Assembly (NCBI GenBank): GCA_047921175.1
Contig: JBLRWQ010000109.1
Coordinates: forward strand, 1 to 6,420
Length of the DNA: 6,420 nt
Source of the DNA: T1Sed10-7 sp047921175
GTDB taxonomy: Bacteria; Actinomycetota; Nitriliruptoria; Nitriliruptorales; Nitriliruptoraceae
Direction: 5' to 3'
The stretch's first letter is position 1; each line of letters begins with the position of its first letter. The notes under the pieces are model-generated. The model did not search any database and was not told the origin of the DNA. It worked only from the letters and a program-made list of their open reading frames with translations. Position numbers and translations under genes: made by a program. Shown here one piece after another: positions 1-4,854 of the stretch.

Positions 1-1
1 C

Positions 2-406
2 CGGTGGGGCGATCTGGTTCATCCCAAGACGTCCACCTCGCGGCGCACGATCCCGCTGCGGGCCGAGGTCGCCGCCGAGCTCGAAGCGTGGGACCAGCGG
101 CAGCGGCAGCGGGCAACTGACGGCTTCGACAACGTCTACGGCCTGGTCTTCACCACCCGCACCGGCCGCCCGATCGAGCAGCGCAACGTCAGCCGCGCTT
201 TCCATCGGGCACGCGTCGCTGCCGGCGTCGACCACGGCAGCCTCAAGACCTTCCGCTCCACGGTCGCGACCCAGCTCGCGGATGCCGGCCTGCACCCGAG
301 CAAGGTCCAGGCGTTCCTCGGCCACGCGCATGTCACGACCACGATGACCTACTACACCGCGATCACCGACGTCGACGAGGCCGCTGACCTCCTACCCGAC
401 CTCTAG
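2..406 (+). CDS. Tyrosine integrase, C-terminal catalytic part (5' end outside window)
   Basis: The frame is open from base 2 to the TAG at 404-406, giving 134 residues with no in-window start. It matches the end of a phage/ICE-type tyrosine recombinase, which cuts and rejoins DNA at att sites. HPKTSTSRRTIPL near the start supplies the beta-hairpin lysine. SLKTFRSTVAT (about residues 80-90) is the box II region with the conserved Arg. FLGHAHVTTTMTYYT (about 105-119) holds the LGH motif and the nucleophilic Tyr, whose first TAC codon is at 350-352. The box I Arg lies upstream of the window. In the HxxR motif the His position is Lys (K-T-F-R), a variant position in this superfamily, and the Tyr is intact, so the gene looks functional. 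It points rightwards toward the att site at 2735 and is probably the integrase of the element ending there. Family assignment is firm; which element it serves is inference. Confidence 0.9.
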   Translation, partial: RWGDLVHPKTSTSRRTIPLRAEVAAELEAWDQRQRQRATDGFDNVYGLVFTTRTGRPIEQRNVSRAFHRARVAAGVDHGSLKTFRSTVATQLADAGLHPSKVQAFLGHAHVTTTMTYYTAITDVDEAADLLPDL

Positions 407-430
407 CGACGCTCCAAGTCGCGGGCTCGT

Positions 431-446
431 CGCTCCGATTCGAGCG
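431..446. terminator. Possible bidirectional terminator hairpin between convergent genes
   Basis: CGCTC at 431-435 pairs with GAGCG at 442-446 around a 6-nt loop. It lies in the 93-bp gap between the integrase stop and the stop of the convergent minus-strand gene, where a shared terminator would be expected. The stem is short and no T-run follows, so the call is weak. Confidence 0.25.
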
Positions 447-499
447 CGGACGTCCCTCGACCTGTAGCCCATGGAACCCATGTGTTGGGCAGCCAAGCA

Positions 500-1057
500 T
501 CATGCCCGATCGGCGAGGCGTTCCCAGCCGGGACAGGCGGCCGCGACATCGGCTGGGGACAGGTCCAGCCCAGCCTTCGCTGCATCGCTGACGACCCACG
601 CAGCGAGCTCCTCGGGTGTGTCGGTACCGGCGTAGGCGAGCACCGTGCCGTCCCGCGGATCGCGGCACCGATACAGGCCGGTCAGCGCCCCCAGGGCGAG
701 CTTCGCGGCGGCTTCGTGCATCCCCAGTCGTGCTCGACGACGCATGTCGTCGACGAACGGCCGAACCGCGCCTTCCACCAACTCGTAGGCGGCGTCCGTC
801 TCGTGCACGTACCCGCCGCCGGGCTGTCGCCCCGCCCGCACCGCGAGATCGGCGAGCCCGAGCTCCACGAACGCCGAGCGGACCTCGACCGCGACCGACT
901 CGACCTGGACCTTCCCCAAGAGCGCCGTCGCGAGCCGCTCCACGTCCGCCTGCAGCTCCGGCCGGTCGTGGAGCAAGGCCGCCAGGACAGCTGCTCGCTC
1001 ACGTTCATCCAGGTGGTCGTACACGGAGGGGAGGGTGGATGGCGCACGGCGCGTCAT
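500..1057 (-). CDS. Hypothetical helical protein, 185 aa
   Basis: I do not recognise this protein. The ATG at 1057 is preceded by GGAAGG with a 7-nt spacer. The longer reading from 1195 adds 46 low-complexity residues with no ribosome site, so it was rejected. The product (MTRRAPSTLPSVYDHLDERE...) is soluble, acidic and Ala/Leu-rich, with no signal peptide or membrane segment. Predicted helices cover roughly residues 12-75 (AAVLAALLHDRPELQADVER) and 95-130, followed by a Gly/Tyr/Cys-containing stretch near 130-140 (GALTGLYRCRDPRDG). That mix of regular helices and a conserved-looking YRCRD turn argues for a real protein; the overlapping 197-aa plus-strand frame is Arg/Pro-rich and looks like its mirror. 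It lies between the integrase and the right att site, convergent with the integrase, so it is probably cargo of the left element. Function unknown. Confidence 0.75.
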   Translation of the reverse strand: MTRRAPSTLPSVYDHLDERERAAVLAALLHDRPELQADVERLATALLGKVQVESVAVEVRSAFVELGLADLAVRAGRQPGGGYVHETDAAYELVEGAVRPFVDDMRRRARLGMHEAAAKLALGALTGLYRCRDPRDGTVLAYAGTDTPEELAAWVVSDAAKAGLDLSPADVAAACPGWERLADRA

Positions 1058-1472
1058 GCTGAGACCTTCCGGTGACGGCGATCCGACCGGCCGCTCCGCG
1101 AGATCGGCCAGCGTGCAGGATGCAACTCGCCGGACGCTACGGGACGCCTGTGACTGCCCGACGACTCCGCTCCGAATCGTGGACGCCGGCCTCACCCCCT
1201 CGCTGCCGAACGAACCTCAACTCCACCGGAGGTCGGCGATCGGGCCCGTGGCGTGTCCCATCAGCTGAGCGCGTGGGGTGTGGGCGACGAGGACGCTGCT
1301 CGGCTCGGCTGCGGTCGCGCAGCTGCCAGGAGTCGGGGCAGTCACGAGCACACGATCGTCGTCGGGGTCGGGAGCCAGATCCACCGGTGTGCATCGCGGT
1401 ACTTCTGGCGGACAACCCTCTTTCGTTTCTTTCGATTCGCAGCTACCCTTGTGATCCGGCCGGAGGGACGAG
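1058..1472. other. 415-bp non-coding gap upstream of two divergent genes
   Basis: No convincing intact gene is seen on either strand; the open frames here are Arg/Ser/Pro-rich and lack ribosome sites. The gap must carry the divergent promoters of the minus-strand hypothetical gene and the plus-strand TA operon. The T-rich stretch at 1418-1440 followed by TACCCT at 1444-1449 is the most promoter-like piece for the TA operon, but no good -35 box is recognisable. A possible PIN-toxin relic on the minus strand is listed separately. Confidence 0.6.
1250..1392 (-). pseudogene. Possible degraded C-terminus of a PIN-domain toxin
   Basis: One minus-strand frame reads TPVDLAPDPDDDRVLVTA, which resembles the second acidic block of PIN RNases (a DPDDxxVLATA-type motif). 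About 20 residues later it reads AHTPRAQL, resembling the VTPRxFL end of such toxins. The intervening TGD-type block is missing, the N-terminal half of the domain is absent, and there is no start or ribosome site. If real, it is a decayed VapC-like gene opposite the live PIN module next door. The resemblance is short and judged by eye, so chance similarity in GC-rich DNA remains possible. Confidence 0.3.
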
Positions 1473-1937
1473 ATGAGCGACCACGATCTCAGTGAGCGAA
1501 CGATCTTTCCGCCGGAGGACTCGGTGCTCCGCCAGCTCGAGGAGTTCATCGAGTCCGTGCCGGTGGCCGAACTCAGGAGTCCAGAAGGGCGTTCTACCCC
1601 GATCCCGGACGAGGTCTACGAGGTCCTGGGCGAGGTCGTCGAAGCCTTGTCGCGTGGCCAAGCCATCACGGTCGCTCCACACGACCAGACACTCACGACG
1701 CAGGAGGCCGCCGACCTGTTGGGCATCAGTCGTCCCACGCTCGTGAAGCTCCTCGAGCGCGGCGAGATCCCCTACACCCAGCCGGGACGCCACCGGCGGG
1801 TCAAGCTTGCCGACGTGCTCAGCTTCCGACAGCAGAACCGGGAGGCGGCGGAGCGCGGGCTGGACGAGCTGGTCGAGATCTCCGAAGAGGCGGACCTGTA
1901 CCGCGATGATGTCACCTCGACTCGTCTGCGGCGGTAG
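1473..1937 (+). CDS. Antitoxin with excisionase-family (HTH_17/MerR-like) DNA-binding domain
   Basis: This 154-aa protein is the likely antitoxin and autorepressor for the PIN toxin that follows 8 bp later. The ATG is preceded by GGAGGG at 1462-1467 with a 5-nt spacer. Residues 1-65 are acidic and helical (SVLRQLEEFIESVPVAEL, VYEVLGEVVEALS). Residues 74-118 form a winged helix-turn-helix: LTTQEAADLLGISRPTLVKL, then LERGEIPYTQPGRHRRVKL, the pattern of Xis/BldC-type domains. The acidic tail (DELVEISEEADLYRDD) is a candidate toxin-neutralising segment. Known family background: excisionase-type HTH proteins are often paired with PIN toxins. It could instead be a true excisionase of the left element, but the N-terminal extension, acidic tail and tight coupling to the PIN gene favour the antitoxin role. 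That role is inferred from domain and context. Confidence 0.82.
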   Translation: MSDHDLSERTIFPPEDSVLRQLEEFIESVPVAELRSPEGRSTPIPDEVYEVLGEVVEALSRGQAITVAPHDQTLTTQEAADLLGISRPTLVKLLERGEIPYTQPGRHRRVKLADVLSFRQQNREAAERGLDELVEISEEADLYRDDVTSTRLRR

Positions 1938-1945
1938 GTGACGGT

Positions 1946-2509
1946 TTGGCGTTCTCCGTAGTCCTCGACACGTGTGCCATCTTCCCGAACTACCTGCTCG
2001 ACACGCTCCTGCGCTTGGCCGTAGCCGGGACCTATCGGCCGCTGTGGTCGCACGACATCCTCATCGAACTCGAGCGCAACCTGGCCCAGTTCACGACCGC
2101 CGAACAGGCTGCCCGCGTCGTTGCGAACATGAAGGAGCACTTCGAGGATGCCGAGGTCATCGGCTATCAGCCGCTCGTCCACACGATGCCCAACGACCCC
2201 AAGGACCGGCATGTCCTCGCTGCTGCGGTTCGAGCGAATGCGGCCGCCATCGTCACGTTCAACCTGAGCGACTTCCCGTCCGCCCAACTGGAACCCTTCG
2301 CCGTCGCCGCCATCCACCCCGACGAGTTCCTGTTGAACCAGCTGGGCCTCGCGCCGGGAACCGTCATCTCGACGCTCCACAAGCAGGTCGAGCGCTACCG
2401 ACGTCCTCCTCGGGACGTGCCGGCCCTGCTCGCCGCCCTCGAAGCGAGTGGGGTGACCGAGTTCGCGGCGGAGGTACGCCGCCATCTACCACCCCATCCG
2501 CGCACGTGA
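1946..2509 (+). CDS. PIN-domain toxin (VapC-like endoribonuclease, PIN_3 type)
   Basis: This 187-aa PIN-fold protein is a probable metal-dependent RNase that cleaves RNA when freed from its antitoxin. The start is TTG at 1946, with AGGTGA at 1936-1941 overlapping the antitoxin stop; no ATG or GTG in frame fits better. Acidic residues line up with the PIN active site: D8 in VVLDTC, E41 in ILIELERNL, D84/D87 in MPNDPKDRHVLAAA, and D109 in TFNLSDFP. The core domain ends near residue 130 (AIHPDEFLL). About 55 further residues follow (HKQVERYRRP..., ASGVTEFAAEVRRHL), a helical tail that makes it longer than the usual 130-140-aa VapC and may contact the HTH antitoxin. All catalytic positions are present, so it looks active. 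The TTG start and overlapping ribosome site imply lower, coupled expression relative to the antitoxin. Confidence 0.88.
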   Translation: MAFSVVLDTCAIFPNYLLDTLLRLAVAGTYRPLWSHDILIELERNLAQFTTAEQAARVVANMKEHFEDAEVIGYQPLVHTMPNDPKDRHVLAAAVRANAAAIVTFNLSDFPSAQLEPFAVAAIHPDEFLLNQLGLAPGTVISTLHKQVERYRRPPRDVPALLAALEASGVTEFAAEVRRHLPPHPRT

Positions 2510-2734
2510 CTTCAGGAGAAGCCCAACGACATCCACAACGGTCCCTGGCTCGTTGCGAGTCACACGGCCGGCGCGGCGGGCAGGAAGCCGGGTCCGGGTG
2601 AGGACTATCTGTGCCCTAACTCCCGCGAGCACGGTGGCTCACGGCGGACATCGGTGGACCCCGGCCGTGCGTTCGCCCTGGTCAGGACGTGTTTCCTGGA
2701 CGAACCTGGCGTGCGGTGGACGCCTTCGATCGCA

Positions 2735-2776
2735 CTCTTAACCGGCAGGTTCGGGGTTCGAGTCCCTGGCGGCGCA
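2735..2776 (+). tRNA. 3' fragment of tRNA-Lys(CTT): displaced attachment site, not a functional tRNA
   Basis: The fragment begins with the anticodon loop CTCTTAA (2735-2741, anticodon CTT = Lys). It continues with the 3' anticodon stem CCGGC, variable loop AGGTT, T stem CGGGG, T loop TTCGAGT, T stem CCCTG, acceptor strand GCGGCGC and discriminator A at 2776. The T stem pairs fully, with one G-U. Upstream bases cannot supply GCCGG for the anticodon stem, a D arm or a GCGCCGC acceptor strand, so the 5' half is absent. Tyrosine integrases commonly recombine in tRNA anticodon loops; the element carries a copy of the 3' half and displaces the original. The polarity places the element to the left, making this its right junction. 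The intact tRNA should lie left of the window. Confidence 0.85.
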
Positions 2777-2779
2777 CAT

Positions 2780-2811
2780 CCGAGGACCGGCCCGTAGCGG
2801 CCGGTTCTCGG
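2780..2811 (+). terminator. tRNA-Lys terminator hairpin
   Basis: A 13-bp stem (2780-2792 with 2799-2811, one G-U wobble) closes a 6-nt loop, CGTAGC. It starts 3 nt after the discriminator base of the tRNA fragment and is followed by GTTT. This is the usual position and form for a tRNA transcription terminator and supports the view that this is the original downstream flank of a once intact tRNA-Lys gene. Confidence 0.65.
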
Positions 2812-2890
2812 CGTTTCACGGGTAGTCGCCCATCGACGCTTGACCGCGTTCTCCCCAGGCTGCGCCCGAACGGCGCCCTAACTCCTCGCG

Positions 2891-2934
2891 CCTCCTGCTC
2901 ACCGTCTCGACGCACGACCGAGCGGGGCAGGAGG
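2891..2934 (+). promoter_or_regulatory. Hairpin that would mask the ribosome site of the integrase relic
   Basis: CCTCCTGC at 2891-2898 is the exact complement of GCAGGAGG at 2927-2934, which overlaps the ribosome binding site AGGAGGAGGG (2929-2938) of the GTG start at 2943. An mRNA starting upstream of 2891 could fold an 8-bp stem with a 28-nt loop and hide the site, damping leaky integrase translation. Complementarity to an SD can arise by chance, so this is tentative. Confidence 0.3.
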
Positions 2935-2942
2935 AGGGCGCC

Positions 2943-3290
2943 GTGGCGACCATCAGAGGACCACAGCGGGCCCGTCGCGGCAGCGGCAGCATCCGGCCGC
3001 GCGGGCAGCGCTGCTTCGCCCGCGTGGACCTCGGCGTCGATGCCGACGGCAAGCGGATCCGGCGCAACCGGTCGTTCGACACCCGGCGCGAAGCGCAGGC
3101 GTGGATCGATCAGCAGCGTTCCGACTCCGACGAGCTGATCCTCCCGGTCGCCGACCAGCACCTGGACGAGTACCTGCGCTGGTGGCTCGAGCACGAGGCC
3201 CCGAAGGGCAAGCCGGGCCGTGCGCCGCTCGCCGCGACCACGCGGCAGGGCTACACCCCGTCGACGGTCAACCGCATCCGCGAGACGCTC
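2943..3290 (+). pseudogene. Tyrosine integrase N-terminal relic, truncated at about 3290
   Basis: GTG at 2943 follows a strong AGGAGGAGGG site with a 4-nt spacer. The first ~40 residues are Arg/Gly-rich and match the arm-type DNA-binding domain of actinobacterial integrases (GSGSIRPRGQRCFARVDLG, DADGKRIRR, SFDTRREAQAWIDQQ). Residues ~60-115 begin the core-binding domain (HLDEYLRWWLEHE, TTRQGYTPSTVNRIRETL). After RIRETL the frame stays open to 3554 but turns into Ser/Arg/Thr-rich sequence with no integrase likeness, because it now runs antisense to parD. The whole catalytic domain, about two thirds of a ~380-400-aa protein, is missing, so it cannot recombine DNA. It sits 166 bp right of the tRNA fragment, where an integrase of an element inserted in that tRNA would be. 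The break point is estimated by eye to within about 10 bp. Confidence 0.82.
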
Positions 3291-3439
3291 CGGTCGACCG
3301 CTTCTCTGACGAGGAGCTCGTCGCGATCCTGCAGGAGCCGAAGCGCTTCGCGGACGACCTCGCTCGCCGAGGTGCAGCGGCCACGTCGAACACGCTCCTC
3401 GATGAGCTGCTCGAGCTCCGGCGTCAGCGACACGTGCAC
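3251..3439 (-). CDS. parD: ParD-type ribbon-helix-helix antitoxin, C-terminally truncated, no ParE
   Basis: The start GTG at 3439 is preceded by GGCGGAGG with an 8-nt spacer; an ATG at 3493 would add 18 residues unlike ParD. The 62-aa product opens with VHVSLTPELEQLIEERV, then GRCTSASEVVREALRLLQD, the ribbon-helix-helix of ParD antitoxins that dimerises and binds its own promoter. After about residue 48 (RDELLVREAV) the sequence is the antisense of the integrase relic (SRMRLTVDGV) before a TAG. Native ParD proteins run to 80-90 aa, and the missing C-terminal region is the part that binds and neutralises ParE. ParE would be expected next, to the left, but that space holds the integrase relic, so the toxin is gone. 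The remnant may still bind DNA. It is divergent from the Xre/RES operon. The family call is firm; loss of function is inferred. Confidence 0.8.
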   Translation of the reverse strand: MHVSLTPELEQLIEERVRRGRCTSASEVVREALRLLQDRDELLVREAVDRSVSRMRLTVDGV

Positions 3440-3548
3440 GAGGACGACCTCCGCCTGCGTGCGGTCAACCGTCGATAGCGAAGATCGCTCCATCCTGACG
3501 GTCCGCCCGACGGCGCCAGCTGCATGCTCAGGCTATCGTGGCAAGATG

Positions 3549-3563
3549 CGTTAACCCACGTTA
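3549..3563 (+). promoter_or_regulatory. Candidate operator: two CGTTA repeats upstream of the Xre/RES operon
   Basis: CGTTA at 3549-3553 and 3559-3563 are spaced exactly one helical turn apart and end 10 bp before the antitoxin ATG. TATCGT at 3534-3539 just upstream is a possible -10 box without a clear -35. A repeated half-site at this place suits autorepression by the HTH antitoxin, but the motif is short. Confidence 0.3.
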
Positions 3564-3573
3564 GGAACGGTCG

Positions 3574-4137
3574 ATGGCGACAGCGACCCTCGAGCAGCTC
3601 GCGGACGAGCGTGGGCTGACGATCGAGGACATCGAACAGGCATTGCGCACGTTGCCGCGCCCGGGCGGCGGCAGCCTCTCCGAGCACGAACGCAGCGTGC
3701 TCGCCGACCTCGGCATCGACCCCGACCGCAGCGCACGCTCGCCGCTGGTCGCGGGCGTGCTGCGACGGCGCCAACTCGAGCAGGCCTCCCTGGCGACCGA
3801 GCAGGTCGCCCAGCTCCTCCGGCGCGAACCGTCCCGGATCCGCCAGCGCCTGCAGGGCCAACGCCGGTCGTTGCTCGGCTTCCACCGCCACGTGGGCCGC
3901 CGCGAGTGGCTGCTCCCGAGCTTCCAGTTCGAGCTCGGACTGCACGAGCTCGACGGCTGGGCGCGGCTCCTCCAAGCCTTGCCCCCGGCCGACGCCACCA
4001 GCCCCGTCGCCCTCGTGGCCTGGCTGACCGAGCCACAGGCCAGCCTCGATGGACGCTCACGGGCCAACGTCCTCGCCGACGGGGCCGACGTCCGGCCGCT
4101 CCTCGACGAGGCAGCCACCTTCGGCGTGCTTGCGTGA
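3574..4137 (+). CDS. Xre/MbcA-like antitoxin of a RES-type TA system
   Basis: ATG at 3574 is preceded by AGGA at 3563-3566 with a 7-nt spacer. The 187-aa product has three parts. Residues 1-60 are helical and acidic (TIEDIEQALRTLP, SEHERSVLADLGIDP). Residues ~73-120 are a helix-turn-helix with the pattern LATEQVAQLLRREPSRIRQR, followed by REWLLPSFQFELG, typical of actinobacterial antitoxins partnered with RES toxins. Residues ~126-187 match the MbcA/ParS/Xre toxin-binding domain (LDGWARLLQAL, ALVAWLTEPQASLDGRSRAN, VRPLLDEAATFG). It probably neutralises the RES protein encoded next by capping its NAD+ pocket with its C-terminus and represses the shared promoter. The toxin start overlaps its stop. 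The ~60-residue N-terminal extension, also seen in spirit in the HTH antitoxin at 1473, is of unknown role. Pairing and domain order make the call secure. Confidence 0.87.
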   Translation: MATATLEQLADERGLTIEDIEQALRTLPRPGGGSLSEHERSVLADLGIDPDRSARSPLVAGVLRRRQLEQASLATEQVAQLLRREPSRIRQRLQGQRRSLLGFHRHVGRREWLLPSFQFELGLHELDGWARLLQALPPADATSPVALVAWLTEPQASLDGRSRANVLADGADVRPLLDEAATFGVLA

Positions 4138-4823
4138 CCCAGCAGCTGCCCGAGGTCCCCGCGGCGTTGCCGCGGCTGCAAGACGAACATCTGGTGGTGC
4201 TACCCGCCGGCACCGCGCTCGTGCGTCTCCACGATGTCGGTGGGCGCCACCCGAGCGAGCATGATCAGTTCCGCTGGTTCGGGCCCCTGCTCGGCGGAGG
4301 CCGCTTCGATCACCACCCCGCTGGACCGCCCGCCGACCACGCTCCCCAACACGGCCTGCTGTACGCCGCTCTGGACGACCCAACGACCTCACCGCAGCCC
4401 GCCGGTGGCGGAGGGGGCACCGTGCTCGACGTCGTATCGAGCGAGGCCGTCCAGGACGGCGACGTTCTCGCCATCACCGACGGGCTCACGCTCACCGTCT
4501 GGCGCACGTCGGGCGAGCTGCGCCTGCTGGACCTCCGCGGACCGTGGGCCCAACGAACCCGGGTCGGCGTCCATCTGTCGACGGCCCCGCATGAGCGCAC
4601 CCAACCCTGGGCTCGAGCCATCCGTCGACAGGACCCACAGCTCCACGGGCTGCTCTACACGCCCGCCACCGGAGGTCGCGCGGTCGCGGCCGCCCTCAAC
4701 GAGACGAGCGGCCCGTACCTGGGCGGGCGGATCGAGCTGTCCCGCCGACTGCACCACCCGCAGCTGCTCCCGCTCGTGGGCGAGGTCGGCCGGCGACTCG
4801 GGTTCTCGATCGAGGTGGTCTGA
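4134..4823 (+). CDS. RES-domain toxin (NAD+-consuming family), with unusual active-site residues
   Basis: GTG at 4134 overlaps the antitoxin TGA (GTGA), so translation is coupled; the longer open frame from 3906 lies inside the antitoxin and was rejected. The 229-aa product follows the RES layout: ALVRLHD (R31), GGGRFDHH (R57), HGLLYAALDDPTT (Y77), ELRLLDLRG, TQPWARAIRRQ, HGLLYTPATGGRAVAAAL. Characterised RES toxins such as M. tuberculosis MbcT destroy cellular NAD+. Two signature residues seem absent. The Glu normally about 8-10 residues after the LY motif is not there: the segment reads TSPQPAGGGGG, with no acidic residue between D82 and D99. The Ser expected after the second LY is replaced in YTPATGG. 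The gene may therefore be inactive or mechanistically divergent, although the frame is intact and the antitoxin well conserved. Alignment is from memory of the family, not computed. Confidence 0.83.
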   Translation: MTQQLPEVPAALPRLQDEHLVVLPAGTALVRLHDVGGRHPSEHDQFRWFGPLLGGGRFDHHPAGPPADHAPQHGLLYAALDDPTTSPQPAGGGGGTVLDVVSSEAVQDGDVLAITDGLTLTVWRTSGELRLLDLRGPWAQRTRVGVHLSTAPHERTQPWARAIRRQDPQLHGLLYTPATGGRAVAAALNETSGPYLGGRIELSRRLHHPQLLPLVGEVGRRLGFSIEVV

Positions 4824-4854
4824 CGACAGCTGTGCACCGTCGGAGATCGGGAGG

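Larger units (their letters stand above)
1..2776. mobile_element. Right end of an integrative element inserted at tRNA-Lys(CTT)
   Basis: The right boundary is the tRNA 3' fragment at 2735-2776. Inside lie an intact-looking integrase C-terminus, an unrecognised gene and an HTH/PIN TA operon that would stabilise the element. The left end, intact tRNA and remaining genes are outside the window, so size and type (ICE, satellite or prophage) cannot be told. Whether the integrase at 2-406 belongs to this element is inferred from position and orientation. Confidence 0.55.
2613..2885. repeat. Pair of 11-bp direct repeats flanking the tRNA-derived att site
   Basis: GCCCTAACTCC occurs at 2613-2623 and again at 2875-2885, both on the plus strand, about 120-140 bp either side of the tRNA fragment. 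Placement around a recombination core would suit arm-type integrase or Xis sites. Only two copies exist and an 11-mer can recur by chance. Nothing else was recognised in 2510-2734, which has no credible gene. Confidence 0.3.

Noticed and set aside
432..448. T-loop-like GATTCGAGCGCGG, a possible second tRNA fragment after the integrase
   Set aside because: No pairing T stem, acceptor strand or anticodon arm surrounds it.
482..1075. 197-aa open frame on the plus strand
   Set aside because: It mirrors the 185-aa minus-strand gene, is rich in Arg/Pro/His, and has no ribosome site; the minus gene has a good one.
1772..2485. 237-aa minus-strand open frame across the PIN operon
   Set aside because: It is antisense to the PIN toxin and HTH antitoxin, which have family motifs and good starts.
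3101..3478. 125-aa plus-strand frame with plausible-looking EELVAILQEPKRFADDLARR
   Set aside because: The convincing-looking half is exactly antisense to ParD, whose RHH motif and ribosome site are much stronger evidence.
4824..4854. CGAC/GTCG inverted repeat between convergent stops as a terminator
   Set aside because: Only a 4-bp stem with an 11-nt loop and no T-run; not above chance.
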